Origin: Nostoc sp. MG11
Lineage (GTDB): Bacteria; Cyanobacteriota; Cyanobacteriia; Cyanobacteriales; Nostocaceae
Reading direction: 5' to 3'
Assembly: GCF_014904695.1 (NCBI RefSeq)
Contig: NZ_JACXXN010000007.1
Span: forward strand, 241,377 to 305,376
DNA: 64,000 nucleotides
Numbering within the stretch: the stretch's first letter is position 1; each line of letters begins with the position of its first letter. Below are positions 54,767 to 61,754 of the stretch, one piece after another. The notes below the pieces were generated by a model, which was given only the letters and a program-made list of their open reading frames with translations, was not told where the DNA came from and searched no databases. The translations under genes were made by a program, and so were the position numbers.

Positions 54767-55159
54767 ATGCAGATTACTGCTTCAGCGATTTCGCTCAACG
54801 TCGATGATGTCACAGCATCCGCTACATTCGTCAAACAACATTTCGGCTTCAACGAAGACATGTCAGCCGATGGCTTTGTGTCGCTCTCCCGACAGGACGC
54901 TGGGTTCAACTTGATCTTTCTCCAAACTGGACTAGAAACTTTTAAGCCGACCCACATGCGCGGACATCGAGCAGATGGTTTGCTCATTGCCTTTGTGGTA
55001 GACAATATCGATCGCGAATACACACGATTGCAAGCCGAAGGAGTGACGATTACAACTGCGATCGAAACTGAACCCTGGGGTGAACGGTTCTTTCAAGTAA
55101 CCGATCCGAATGGTGTTGTCATCCAACTTGTCCAGTGGATGACCGAGCCTGGTACTTAG
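54767..55159 (+). CDS. VOC (glyoxalase/bleomycin-resistance) family protein
   Basis: The 130-residue protein has two beta-alpha-beta-beta-beta units. The first is SLNVDDVTASATFVKQHFGFNEDMSADGF; the second begins LLIAFVVDNIDREYTRLQAEGV and ends TDPNGVVIQLVQW. The Glu/His metal residues typical of the fold appear partly replaced, so it may be a non-enzymatic or different-substrate member. GAGGAG precedes the ATG. It begins a GC-richer block and is divergent from the DUF1772 operon end, so it may be regulated separately. Confidence 0.85.
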   Translation: MQITASAISLNVDDVTASATFVKQHFGFNEDMSADGFVSLSRQDAGFNLIFLQTGLETFKPTHMRGHRADGLLIAFVVDNIDREYTRLQAEGVTITTAIETEPWGERFFQVTDPNGVVIQLVQWMTEPGT

Positions 55160-55256
55160 TCATGAACTTTTGAACGTGGTTTTTATGAGCATCCTAATAG
55201 CTGTGGACTAGATAAGCGATCGCTTATTGGTACATGATGAGCGTTTACAAACAACA

Positions 55257-55757
55257 TTATGATTGCACTGCTCGATAGCAGAGCGCGATGGTGAACGATG
55301 CGGCTGCCGTAAGCGCCGCTGCTGCTCGGATGTGATTCCAGATTGTCCAGTTGGCAAGGTAGCTAGACCATAAATTTTGACCGATAGTGCTATCCGGCTC
55401 GACTTTCGCCAAAGCATCGTTGAGTGGCACATTGAACATGATTGTCACACCTAATGTGCCAATGAGATAGAGCAGGCCGCCGATGAGCAAGTAGGCAGCA
55501 CCGGGTTGATGCCACCTTAACAGTGAGAAGATGACCAGAAGAATGCAAGCCGCAGCCGTTCCGAATAGCACCGTCATAAACAACGGATTGATTGCCGCAA
55601 TATTAATGGATTGCATGGCAGTAATGCCCTGCGTCGGCTGGAGTCGCGCAAGGGCGTTCATCACGAAGGTCGAGAAGGCGAAGAAAACTCCAGCCATCAG
55701 CCCGCAGCCCAGTGCTGCCAAAAGCTTCAATGAAAAAAGCGAGTAGTCAACTTCCAT
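55257..55757 (-). CDS. DUF1772 (anthrone oxygenase-like) membrane protein
   Basis: The 166-residue protein has four hydrophobic helices and the DUF1772 signature in the later half: FNVPLNDALAKV followed by WSSYLANWTIWNHIRA. Related fungal proteins oxygenate anthrones in polyketide pathways, but bacterial roles are not known. It is the last gene of a five-gene operon headed by a YciI protein and appears controlled by the nearby ECF42-like sigma factor. AGAGG precedes its start. Confidence 0.82.
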   Translation of the reverse strand: MEVDYSLFSLKLLAALGCGLMAGVFFAFSTFVMNALARLQPTQGITAMQSINIAAINPLFMTVLFGTAAACILLVIFSLLRWHQPGAAYLLIGGLLYLIGTLGVTIMFNVPLNDALAKVEPDSTIGQNLWSSYLANWTIWNHIRAAAALTAAASFTIALCYRAVQS

Positions 55758-55804
55758 AAAGCCTCTTACTGATTAGCGCCCAACACATTGTGGCGATCGC
55801 ATTT

Positions 55805-56212
55805 TTAACCTTGGTTGATCGCGCTTGGCTCCATATATATAATTTCCCATATATGGCCGTCTAAGTCAGCAAATCCATGTCCGTACATAAAACCGTGGTC
55901 TTGCGGTTCATTGTAAGTTGTTCCACCAGCGGCGACTGCCTTGCGAACCATTTCATCGACTTGTGCTCGGCTATCAGAAGACAAACATACAAGCACTTCT
56001 GTGGTTTTTGTAGCATCACAAATTTCTTTGGGAGTAAACGTCTTAAACTTCTCATGCGTCAAGAGCATGACGAAGATGTCCTCGGACACAATCATGCAGG
56101 TGGCAGTTTCGTCAGTGAATTGAGGATTAAACTCGAAGCCGAGTTGAGTAAAGAACTTGATCGATTGATTGAGGTTTTTGACTGGCAGATTGACGAAAAT
56201 TTGTGTACTCAT
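55805..56212 (-). CDS. VOC family protein (glyoxalase-like)
   Basis: The 135-residue protein has VNLPVKNLNQSIKFFTQLGFEFN as the first beta-alpha unit and DLDGHIWEIIYMEP as the final strand. The DLDGH-W-E end is typical of VOC proteins annotated as lactoylglutathione-lyase-like. It lies in the operon between another VOC gene and DUF1772; AAGGA precedes its start. Proteins of this kind are frequent partners in ECF42-linked operons. The substrate is unknown. Confidence 0.87.
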   Translation of the reverse strand: MSTQIFVNLPVKNLNQSIKFFTQLGFEFNPQFTDETATCMIVSEDIFVMLLTHEKFKTFTPKEICDATKTTEVLVCLSSDSRAQVDEMVRKAVAAGGTTYNEPQDHGFMYGHGFADLDGHIWEIIYMEPSAINQG

Positions 56213-56312
56213 GGGTTATCCTTTTGAATCATTGCACAGTGAAGGATCGGCGAAAGGGCGCTCAGGTTTGAGTCTAGGAGAAACGCTCGTAAGCGCCTTC
56301 TGGAATAACAGG

Positions 56313-56723
56313 TCAAACAGCTTTCTCGCAGTTGACCATCCACGGAATGCCGAATTGATCAACCAACATGCCAAAGCGGACAGACCAGAAAGTTTGATTG
56401 ATCGGCATCTTCACTTTTCCGTTTTTTGCTAGGGCGTGAAAGATGCGTTCTGCCTCCGCTGGCTCGTCAACGCTGATTTGCACGTAAAAGCCCTGGGGTG
56501 TTTCAAAGTGTTCCGGCGGACTGTCAGACCCCATCAAGAGGCGATCGCCTAGATCAAGGCAGACATGCATGATTTTGTCGTGCCATTGGGCGGATATATC
56601 TTCTGCCGGGGGTGCATCCCGGTAAGTGAGCATCATGACGATTTTACCGCCCAGACATTGTTCATAGAACTTAAACGCTGCCTCGCAGTTGCCGTTAAAC
56701 ATGAGATAAGGATTGATTTTCAT
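56313..56723 (-). CDS. VOC family protein, PhnB-like
   Basis: This 136-residue VOC protein belongs to the PhnB/3-demethylubiquinone-like branch. NPYLMFNGNCEAAFKFYEQCLGG opens it, MHVCLDLGDRLLMGSD is in the middle, and FGMLVDQFGIPWMVN ends it. PhnB-type proteins are widespread, with no confirmed enzymatic role. It has AAGGAG eight bases before the ATG and lies 33 bp behind the NTF2-like gene, so it is clearly in the same operon. Confidence 0.88.
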   Translation of the reverse strand: MKINPYLMFNGNCEAAFKFYEQCLGGKIVMMLTYRDAPPAEDISAQWHDKIMHVCLDLGDRLLMGSDSPPEHFETPQGFYVQISVDEPAEAERIFHALAKNGKVKMPINQTFWSVRFGMLVDQFGIPWMVNCEKAV

Positions 56724-56756
56724 GGTGCGCTCCTTGGGTTGGCTCAGTTGATTGGG

Positions 56757-57203
56757 CTATAGGTCTGGCGTGAATGCGGCTTGAGAGGTTTCTGGATTAA
56801 ATGGAACAGAGATATGTTCATGTAGGATCTGCCATTCGCCTTGATGGCACTGGCAGACAGCGGTAATCCGCATCCATGTCTGCATTGCCGGATGGCCTGG
56901 TTCCATTCCTGTGAAGTGCGAGAGCCAGTGTGCAACCGCCAAGTCGTTGCTAACTGTGATGTTGAGGTCTCGTGTTTCTATCTCAAAAGAGTCCGGGAAA
57001 TAAGGCAAACATTGTTCCCAGATTTGACGGAAAGCATCTTTGCCTTTGATTTGGAACGGGGGTTTTACATCAAAGATGATGACCTCGGTGGCATAGTGGG
57101 AAATGATCTGATTAACATCCTTAGTGCAAATAGCACTTTGTTGATCGGCAATCAGTTGGCGAATCTGAGCTTCTTTGGGTGTTATCGTATTTTTAGCTGT
57201 CAT
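56757..57203 (-). CDS. NTF2-like/SnoaL superfamily protein
   Basis: The 148-residue cone-fold protein starts with a helix (EAQIRQLIADQQSAICTKDV). HYATEVIIFDVKPPFQIKG, which is the hallmark strand with Asp, follows, then DAFRQIWEQ and the C-terminal sheet (WMRITAVCQCHQGEWQILHEHISVPF). Members act as small-molecule binding or isomerase proteins (SnoaL, ketosteroid isomerase, SgcJ). The ligand is unknown. AAGGAG precedes the ATG. It is the second gene of the sigma-linked operon, 33 bp after the YciI gene. Confidence 0.87.
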   Translation of the reverse strand: MTAKNTITPKEAQIRQLIADQQSAICTKDVNQIISHYATEVIIFDVKPPFQIKGKDAFRQIWEQCLPYFPDSFEIETRDLNITVSNDLAVAHWLSHFTGMEPGHPAMQTWMRITAVCQCHQGEWQILHEHISVPFNPETSQAAFTPDL

Positions 57204-57236
57204 TTAAATATCTCCTTGTGGTTTGAGGTTTAGACC

Positions 57237-57593
57237 CTAACGCTCTGGCAAGCCTGCGACTTCAATCACGGGGCGAATTTCGACGGTACCGACTTGCACT
57301 GCTGGAATCCGGGCGGCGATCGCGATCGCTGCATCGAGATCTTGGGCATCGATCAGGAAGAACCCGCCCAATTGTTCGCGCGTTTCTGCAAACGGGCCGT
57401 CAGTAACAAGCGGTTTTCCATCGCGCACTCGGACGCTGGTTGCAGTCGCGACAGGGTGCAGCGGGGCGGTCGCTAGATACTGTCCGTTCGAGTTGAGTTG
57501 CTGCGCTAGCTGGGCGGATTTCAGATAACAGTCTTCCCGTTCGGTTTCGCTCAAGGCATTTTCCTCCAGGTAAATCAGCAGCAAATATTTCAT
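57237..57593 (-). CDS. YciI family (DGPF) protein, first gene of the sigma-linked operon
   Basis: The 118-residue protein has the YCII-related fold with KYLLLIYLEENALSE, then the conserved VTDGPFAETREQLGGFFLI, which contains the DGPF motif. Proteins with DGPF motifs are the hallmark neighbours of ECF42-type sigma factors, and one lies divergently beside this gene. A strong Shine-Dalgarno (AAGGAGG) precedes the ATG. Two tandem promoter-like sites read toward it. Its biochemical role is unknown. Confidence 0.9.
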   Translation of the reverse strand: MKYLLLIYLEENALSETEREDCYLKSAQLAQQLNSNGQYLATAPLHPVATATSVRVRDGKPLVTDGPFAETREQLGGFFLIDAQDLDAAIAIAARIPAVQVGTVEIRPVIEVAGLPER

Positions 57594-57626
57594 TGGGTTG
57601 CCTCCTTTATTTCCCTTTGTGAGTAA

Positions 57627-57653
57627 GTCGAATGGCGATCGCTCAAATCGACA
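57627..57653 (-). promoter_or_regulatory. ECF42-like promoter, proximal copy
   Basis: On the minus strand TGTCGA (57648-57653) and CGAC (57627-57630) are separated by 17 bases, directed to the YciI gene 34 bp downstream. As I recall, ECF42-group promoters have a TGTCGA -35 and a CGTC/CGAC-like -10. Confidence 0.65.
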
Positions 57654-57721
57654 CCTCGTCAGAAAATTTTGATCATTAGGTAAAATCGAGGTTGATTTCC
57701 GTTGTTTCCCTTTGTGAGTAA

Positions 57722-57748
57722 GTCGAACGGCAATTGCTCAAATCGACA
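57722..57748 (-). promoter_or_regulatory. ECF42-like promoter, distal copy
   Basis: Identical layout to the proximal site: TGTCGA (57743-57748), 17-base spacer, CGAC (57722-57725), minus strand. It reads into the proximal copy. Confidence 0.6.
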
Positions 57749-57776
57749 CCTCGCCAAAAATTTTTGATTGTCAGTT

Positions 57777-59030
57777 ATGGTCTCAGACGCAGAATCAGAT
57801 GTAACCCAAGCGATCGCCTCTGTTTATCGGGCGGAGTGGGGTCGGATTGTCGCCACTTTGATCCGGCTAGTTGGAGATTTCGATGTGGCTGAAGAGGCGG
57901 CCCAGGAAGCCTTTACAGCCGCCGTGAATCAGTGGCAGTCCACGGGCGTTCCTGATCTCCCCCGTGCGTGGATTATCAAAACAGCCCGATACAAAGCTAT
58001 TGATCGCCTCCGACGCCGGACGCGGCTGACGGAAAAACTGGAATGGTACGCTGCATCGGGGTTAATCCCAACGAGCGAGGAGCCAACCTACGACAGCGAT
58101 GAAATTCCAGACGATCAGCTACGATTGATCTTTACTTGCTGCCACCCAGCACTGGCGATCGAGGCTCAGGTTGCTCTGACGCTGCGAATGTTAGGCGGAC
58201 TTGAGACGGATGAGATCGCACGGGCATTTCTCGTGCCTACGGCGACGATGGCACAACGGCTTGTACGCGCTAAGCGCAAGATTCGTGACGCAGGTATTCC
58301 TTACAGAGTGCCAGATATAACCGATCTGTCGGCGCGGGTGGAGGCAGTGCTGACGGTGATCTATCTCATTTTCAACGAAGGCTATGCAGCGACAAGGGGC
58401 GAGGCAATGATGAGAGCTGACCTTTGTACAGAAGCCATCCGCCTGGGTCGCCTCGTGAGGACGTTGATGGCACCACAGCCGCCAGCGGAAGTGACTGCGC
58501 TGGTTGCGCTCATGTTGCTGCACGACTCGCGGCGCGATGCCCGTCTTGACGAGGCTGGCGATCTAGTCCTGCTTGAAGATCAAGATCGTCGTCGCTGGAA
58601 CCGACAGCAAATTGCCGAAGCGTTGCCGTTGGTTGAAGAGGCGCTGCGCGGCGGGATTAGTCCATTTGCAGTGCAAGCAGCGATCGCGGCACTACATTGT
58701 CAGGCGGCACGAGCACAAGAAACGGACTGGTTGCAGATTGTCCGCCTCTACGATTTGCTCGAACAGTTGCAGCCCTCGCCGATTGTGTCGCTGAACCGAG
58801 CAGTGGCGATCTCAATGGTAGACAGTCCTCAGACGGCGCTCGGACTTATCGATGGGCTTGCTCCCCAGCTTGATGGCTACCATCTGTTTCACGCCGCACG
58901 TGCCGATCTGCTGCGCCGCATCGGAGAAGAGGAAGAAGCCGCACAGAGCTACACGCTCGCGCTCGTGCTGGTTACTAATGATAGCGAACGCCGCTTTCTA
59001 GAGCGTCGGCTGCGCGAAGTTCAGCCCTAA
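57777..59030 (+). CDS. ECF sigma factor with long C-terminal extension (ECF42-like)
   Basis: From the ATG at 57777 the protein has 417 residues; a TTG three codons upstream is less likely. Sigma region 2 is at about residues 20-85 (VGDFDVAEEAAQEAFTAAV; RAWIIKTARYKAIDRLRRR). Region 4 has LRMLGGLETDEIARAFLVP and ATMAQRLVRAKRKI. A 240-residue extension follows (VIYLIFNEGYAATRGEAMM..., ending in TPR-like helices). This layout and the divergent DGPF gene fit ECF42. There is no anti-sigma gene; in this group the extension is thought to control activity. The higher GC suggests horizontal gain. Confidence 0.88.
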   Translation: MVSDAESDVTQAIASVYRAEWGRIVATLIRLVGDFDVAEEAAQEAFTAAVNQWQSTGVPDLPRAWIIKTARYKAIDRLRRRTRLTEKLEWYAASGLIPTSEEPTYDSDEIPDDQLRLIFTCCHPALAIEAQVALTLRMLGGLETDEIARAFLVPTATMAQRLVRAKRKIRDAGIPYRVPDITDLSARVEAVLTVIYLIFNEGYAATRGEAMMRADLCTEAIRLGRLVRTLMAPQPPAEVTALVALMLLHDSRRDARLDEAGDLVLLEDQDRRRWNRQQIAEALPLVEEALRGGISPFAVQAAIAALHCQAARAQETDWLQIVRLYDLLEQLQPSPIVSLNRAVAISMVDSPQTALGLIDGLAPQLDGYHLFHAARADLLRRIGEEEEAAQSYTLALVLVTNDSERRFLERRLREVQP

Positions 59031-59226
59031 CTGCAACCTGCAATGCTAATCCCTCAAACCTGCACTTCCTGGTATTTTCAAACCAGAATTATGAATCTTA
59101 AAAAAACACTACACCCCACAGAAAAAGAGAGTAGATTAGGAAACTGCGCTATCAGTAATTGTCTAGTTATCTGCTGTAGTAAACTACATCTAAGCCAGAA
59201 GCCTGCATTCAATAGTTGGTAGCGGT

Positions 59227-60870
59227 GTGAAAAAAATCCTGATTGTGTCAGCTAATCCCACGACGACAAATAAGCTACGCTTGGACGAAGAAGTAAGGGA
59301 AATTCAGGAAGGATTGCAACGTTCTCGAAGCCGAGATAAGTTTGAGCTTATTACTAAATGGGCAGTGCGTCCTGATGATTTGCGGCGTGCGCTTTTGGAT
59401 CACGATCCTCAGATTGTCCACTTTTCTGGACATGGTGGAGGTAATCAAGGTTTAGCCTTGGAGAATAATACAGGGCAAATGCAGCTAGTGAGTACAGAGT
59501 CTCTGGCAAGGCTATTTAAGTTATTTAAAGACAAGGTTGAGTGTGTATTATTGAATGCTTGTTATAGCGAAGTGCAAGCTGAGGCAATTTACCAACACAT
59601 TAACTATGTGGTTGGGATGAATCGGGCAATTGGCGATCGCGCAGCAATTAAGTTTGCGGTAGGCTTTTATGATGCACTGGGTGCTGACAGATCCTATGAA
59701 GATGCTTACGAGTTTGGCTGTACTGCTATTGACCTAGAAAGCATTCCAGAATCTTCGACCCCAGTGCTCAAAAGTAAGAAAAATTCAAAAGTTCGTAGCT
59801 CTGCTAGCGAAACTATTCCACAAACAACACCAGCAATTTTCCTAGAAAGTCCAGAAGGACAAGTACCTCTGGACTCTGCCTTATATGTCGAGCGATCGCC
59901 TATTGAGGTAGACTGTTACGAAACTATTCTCCAACCAGGTGCCCTAATTCGGATCAAAGCTCCTCGGCAGATGGGCAAAACTTCGCTCATGTCGCGGATT
60001 CTTCACCACGCCAATCAAAAGGGCTATCTGACTGCTTCTTTAAACTTTCAGTCAGCGGATGCAGAATTTCTGAGTAACTTAGATCAGTTTTTGCAGTGGT
60101 TCTGTGCTAGCATCACCAACGAACTTAATATACCAGATAAGTTAGATGACTATTGGAAGGGCGTTTTAGGTAGTAAGAATAAGTGTACAAATTACTTTCA
60201 ACGGTATTTATTACCTGCGATTAATAACCCCATTGCTTTGGGCTTAGATGAAGTAGATGAGGTTTTCAAACATCCCATAATTGCTGCTGATTTTTTTGGG
60301 TTGCTGCGAGCTTGGCATGAGCGTTCAAAAAATGAGCCAGTCTGGAAAAATCTCAGGTTGGTAATTGTGCATTCTAAGGAGGTTTATATCCCGCTTAATA
60401 TCAATCAATCACCTTTTAATGTGGGTTTGCCCATTGAGTTGCAAGACTTGAACCAAATACAGGTACAAGACTTGGTAAGGCGTCACGGACTTAATTGGTC
60501 TAATTCACAAATTGAGGAATTGATGACCCTGGTGGATGGACATCCTTATTTGGTGCGGGTGGCGCTTTATGAAATTGCCCGTGGCAGAATGACGCTCTCT
60601 AAGCTAGAGCAAGTCGCTGCAACTGAGGAAGGCCCTTACAGTGACCATCTGCGCCGCCATTTGCTGAATTTGCAAATGGATACAGAATTACTAGCTGCGG
60701 TTAAACAAGTGGTGAGTGCAAACTGTCCTGTAGATGTGGGAACGAGTGAGGCATTTAAACTCCGCAGTATGGGGTTGGTAAAGTTTCAGGGTAATGATGT
60801 AGTGCCTCGGTGTAATTTGTATCGTGAGTATTTTTTGCGTAGGTGTAACCCGCCGCAGCGGAAAGTCTGA
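59227..60870 (+). CDS. CHAT-like caspase domain fused to AAA-like ATPase
   Basis: The 547-residue protein starts with a caspase-fold CHAT domain: ILIVSANPTTTNKLRLDEE, then the catalytic dyad His69 (HFSGHGGG) and Cys112 (VLLNACYS). A linker leads to an AAA-like (AAA_35-type) domain with APRQMGKTSLM near residue 250 and LGLDEVDEVF. CHAT-ATPase fusions act as proteases in cell-death or anti-phage signalling. The start is GTG. The last codons and stop lie inside a palindromic repeat, so the C-terminus (RRCNPPQRKV) may be altered. It heads a cluster with a nuclease and an AAA-WD40 gene. Confidence 0.87.
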   Translation: MKKILIVSANPTTTNKLRLDEEVREIQEGLQRSRSRDKFELITKWAVRPDDLRRALLDHDPQIVHFSGHGGGNQGLALENNTGQMQLVSTESLARLFKLFKDKVECVLLNACYSEVQAEAIYQHINYVVGMNRAIGDRAAIKFAVGFYDALGADRSYEDAYEFGCTAIDLESIPESSTPVLKSKKNSKVRSSASETIPQTTPAIFLESPEGQVPLDSALYVERSPIEVDCYETILQPGALIRIKAPRQMGKTSLMSRILHHANQKGYLTASLNFQSADAEFLSNLDQFLQWFCASITNELNIPDKLDDYWKGVLGSKNKCTNYFQRYLLPAINNPIALGLDEVDEVFKHPIIAADFFGLLRAWHERSKNEPVWKNLRLVIVHSKEVYIPLNINQSPFNVGLPIELQDLNQIQVQDLVRRHGLNWSNSQIEELMTLVDGHPYLVRVALYEIARGRMTLSKLEQVAATEEGPYSDHLRRHLLNLQMDTELLAAVKQVVSANCPVDVGTSEAFKLRSMGLVKFQGNDVVPRCNLYREYFLRRCNPPQRKV

Positions 60871-60930
60871 GCGGAGGCTTCCTCCGATCAGAACTTTCCA
60901 AGACAGGCATCGCTTGGGGGTTAAAAATTA
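60850..60930. repeat. Palindromic repeat overlapping the CHAT-AAA stop codon
   Basis: GGAAAGTCTGAGCGGAGG and CCTCCGATCAGAACTTTCC form a long hairpin (60860-60899). It is preceded by GTAACCCGCCGCAGCG and followed by GGCATCGC, parts of the same GCGTAGGC...GCATCGC repeat seen in the helicase gene. One element seems nested in another. Confidence 0.6.
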
Positions 60931-60999
60931 AGAAATTACATTAGGAAGACATGAAGGATTTTTATCTTCGAGTACCATTCAACTAAAAGGTACAGACAA

Positions 61000-61626
61000 A
61001 TGGTTCAAGTTATTCAAGGAAAAGATATTACCTTAGCTGAACTCATCGATAATTTTGGGCTACAACTTGCAGATGACGAACAGTTTTTTTCAGAGTGGCA
61101 GCACGATTTACCTGAGTTGAGTGACTTGGAAAAGCAATCTCTCAACGAAGTCAAGGCAGAATATTTGCATCTATCGAAATATCCTATTTTAGAACCTGTA
61201 GTCAAAATGGTGGTGCTATCTCCACTATTGCGTCTGGCAGGTTTTTATCAACCACCTTTTTACATTGCCTCTGAGCAAGAAGTCAAAATCTCTTCTGAAG
61301 ACGAAGGCACAATTATCCGAGGACGCATTGACATTTTGGTGTTTCATCCTCCATTTTGGGTTCTCATAATTGAAGCGAAACGAGCAGAATACTCTTTGGA
61401 GGTAGCAATTCCTCAAGCATTAACTTATATGTTCGCTAATCCTGGTAATGATAAACCTACGTATGGTTTTGTAACCAATGGTCGGGAATTTCAATTTATT
61501 AAGTTGATGAATCATAGTACACCGAGATATGCATTATCTTATACACTGTCGCTTAATCGTGGGGATGACCTACATACTGTCGTCAAAGTGTTAAAGCGGC
61601 TAGCTCATTTAATTCGTAATTCGTAA
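61000..61626 (+). CDS. PD-(D/E)XK nuclease domain protein (type I restriction R-subunit N-terminus-like)
   Basis: The 208-residue protein has helical N-terminal half (SDLEKQSLNEVKAEYLHL; VVKMVVLSPLLRLAGFY). The nuclease core follows: GRIDILVF with Asp111, then LIIEAKRAEYS with Glu125 and Lys127, and AIPQALTYMFA. This resembles the N-terminal domain of HsdR or stand-alone restriction-endonuclease-like proteins common in cyanobacteria. No helicase is fused to it. It is placed between CHAT-AAA and AAA-WD40 genes on the same strand, so it may be an effector or simply a neighbour. Confidence 0.85.
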   Translation: MVQVIQGKDITLAELIDNFGLQLADDEQFFSEWQHDLPELSDLEKQSLNEVKAEYLHLSKYPILEPVVKMVVLSPLLRLAGFYQPPFYIASEQEVKISSEDEGTIIRGRIDILVFHPPFWVLIIEAKRAEYSLEVAIPQALTYMFANPGNDKPTYGFVTNGREFQFIKLMNHSTPRYALSYTLSLNRGDDLHTVVKVLKRLAHLIRNS

Positions 61627-61754
61627 TTATTGCGTAAGTAAGTGGGCGTGAATAATTAAATGTTTGTAGTTTCGTAGGGTGCGTTATCCCCTTGGCTAAC
61701 TTTATGGGGATTATTAATTTTGAATTTTGAATTTTGAATTCGGAGCGAAGCGAC

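Larger units (their letters stand above)
57610..57771. repeat. Duplicated promoter region (two 67-bp direct copies)
   Basis: 57610-57676 and 57705-57771 are the same sequence offset by 95 bp with about ten substitutions. Both start TTTCCCTTTGTGAGTAAGTC and contain CTCAAATCGACACCTCG. The second copy ends at the sigma gene's start. No transposon-like ends are seen. Confidence 0.9.
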
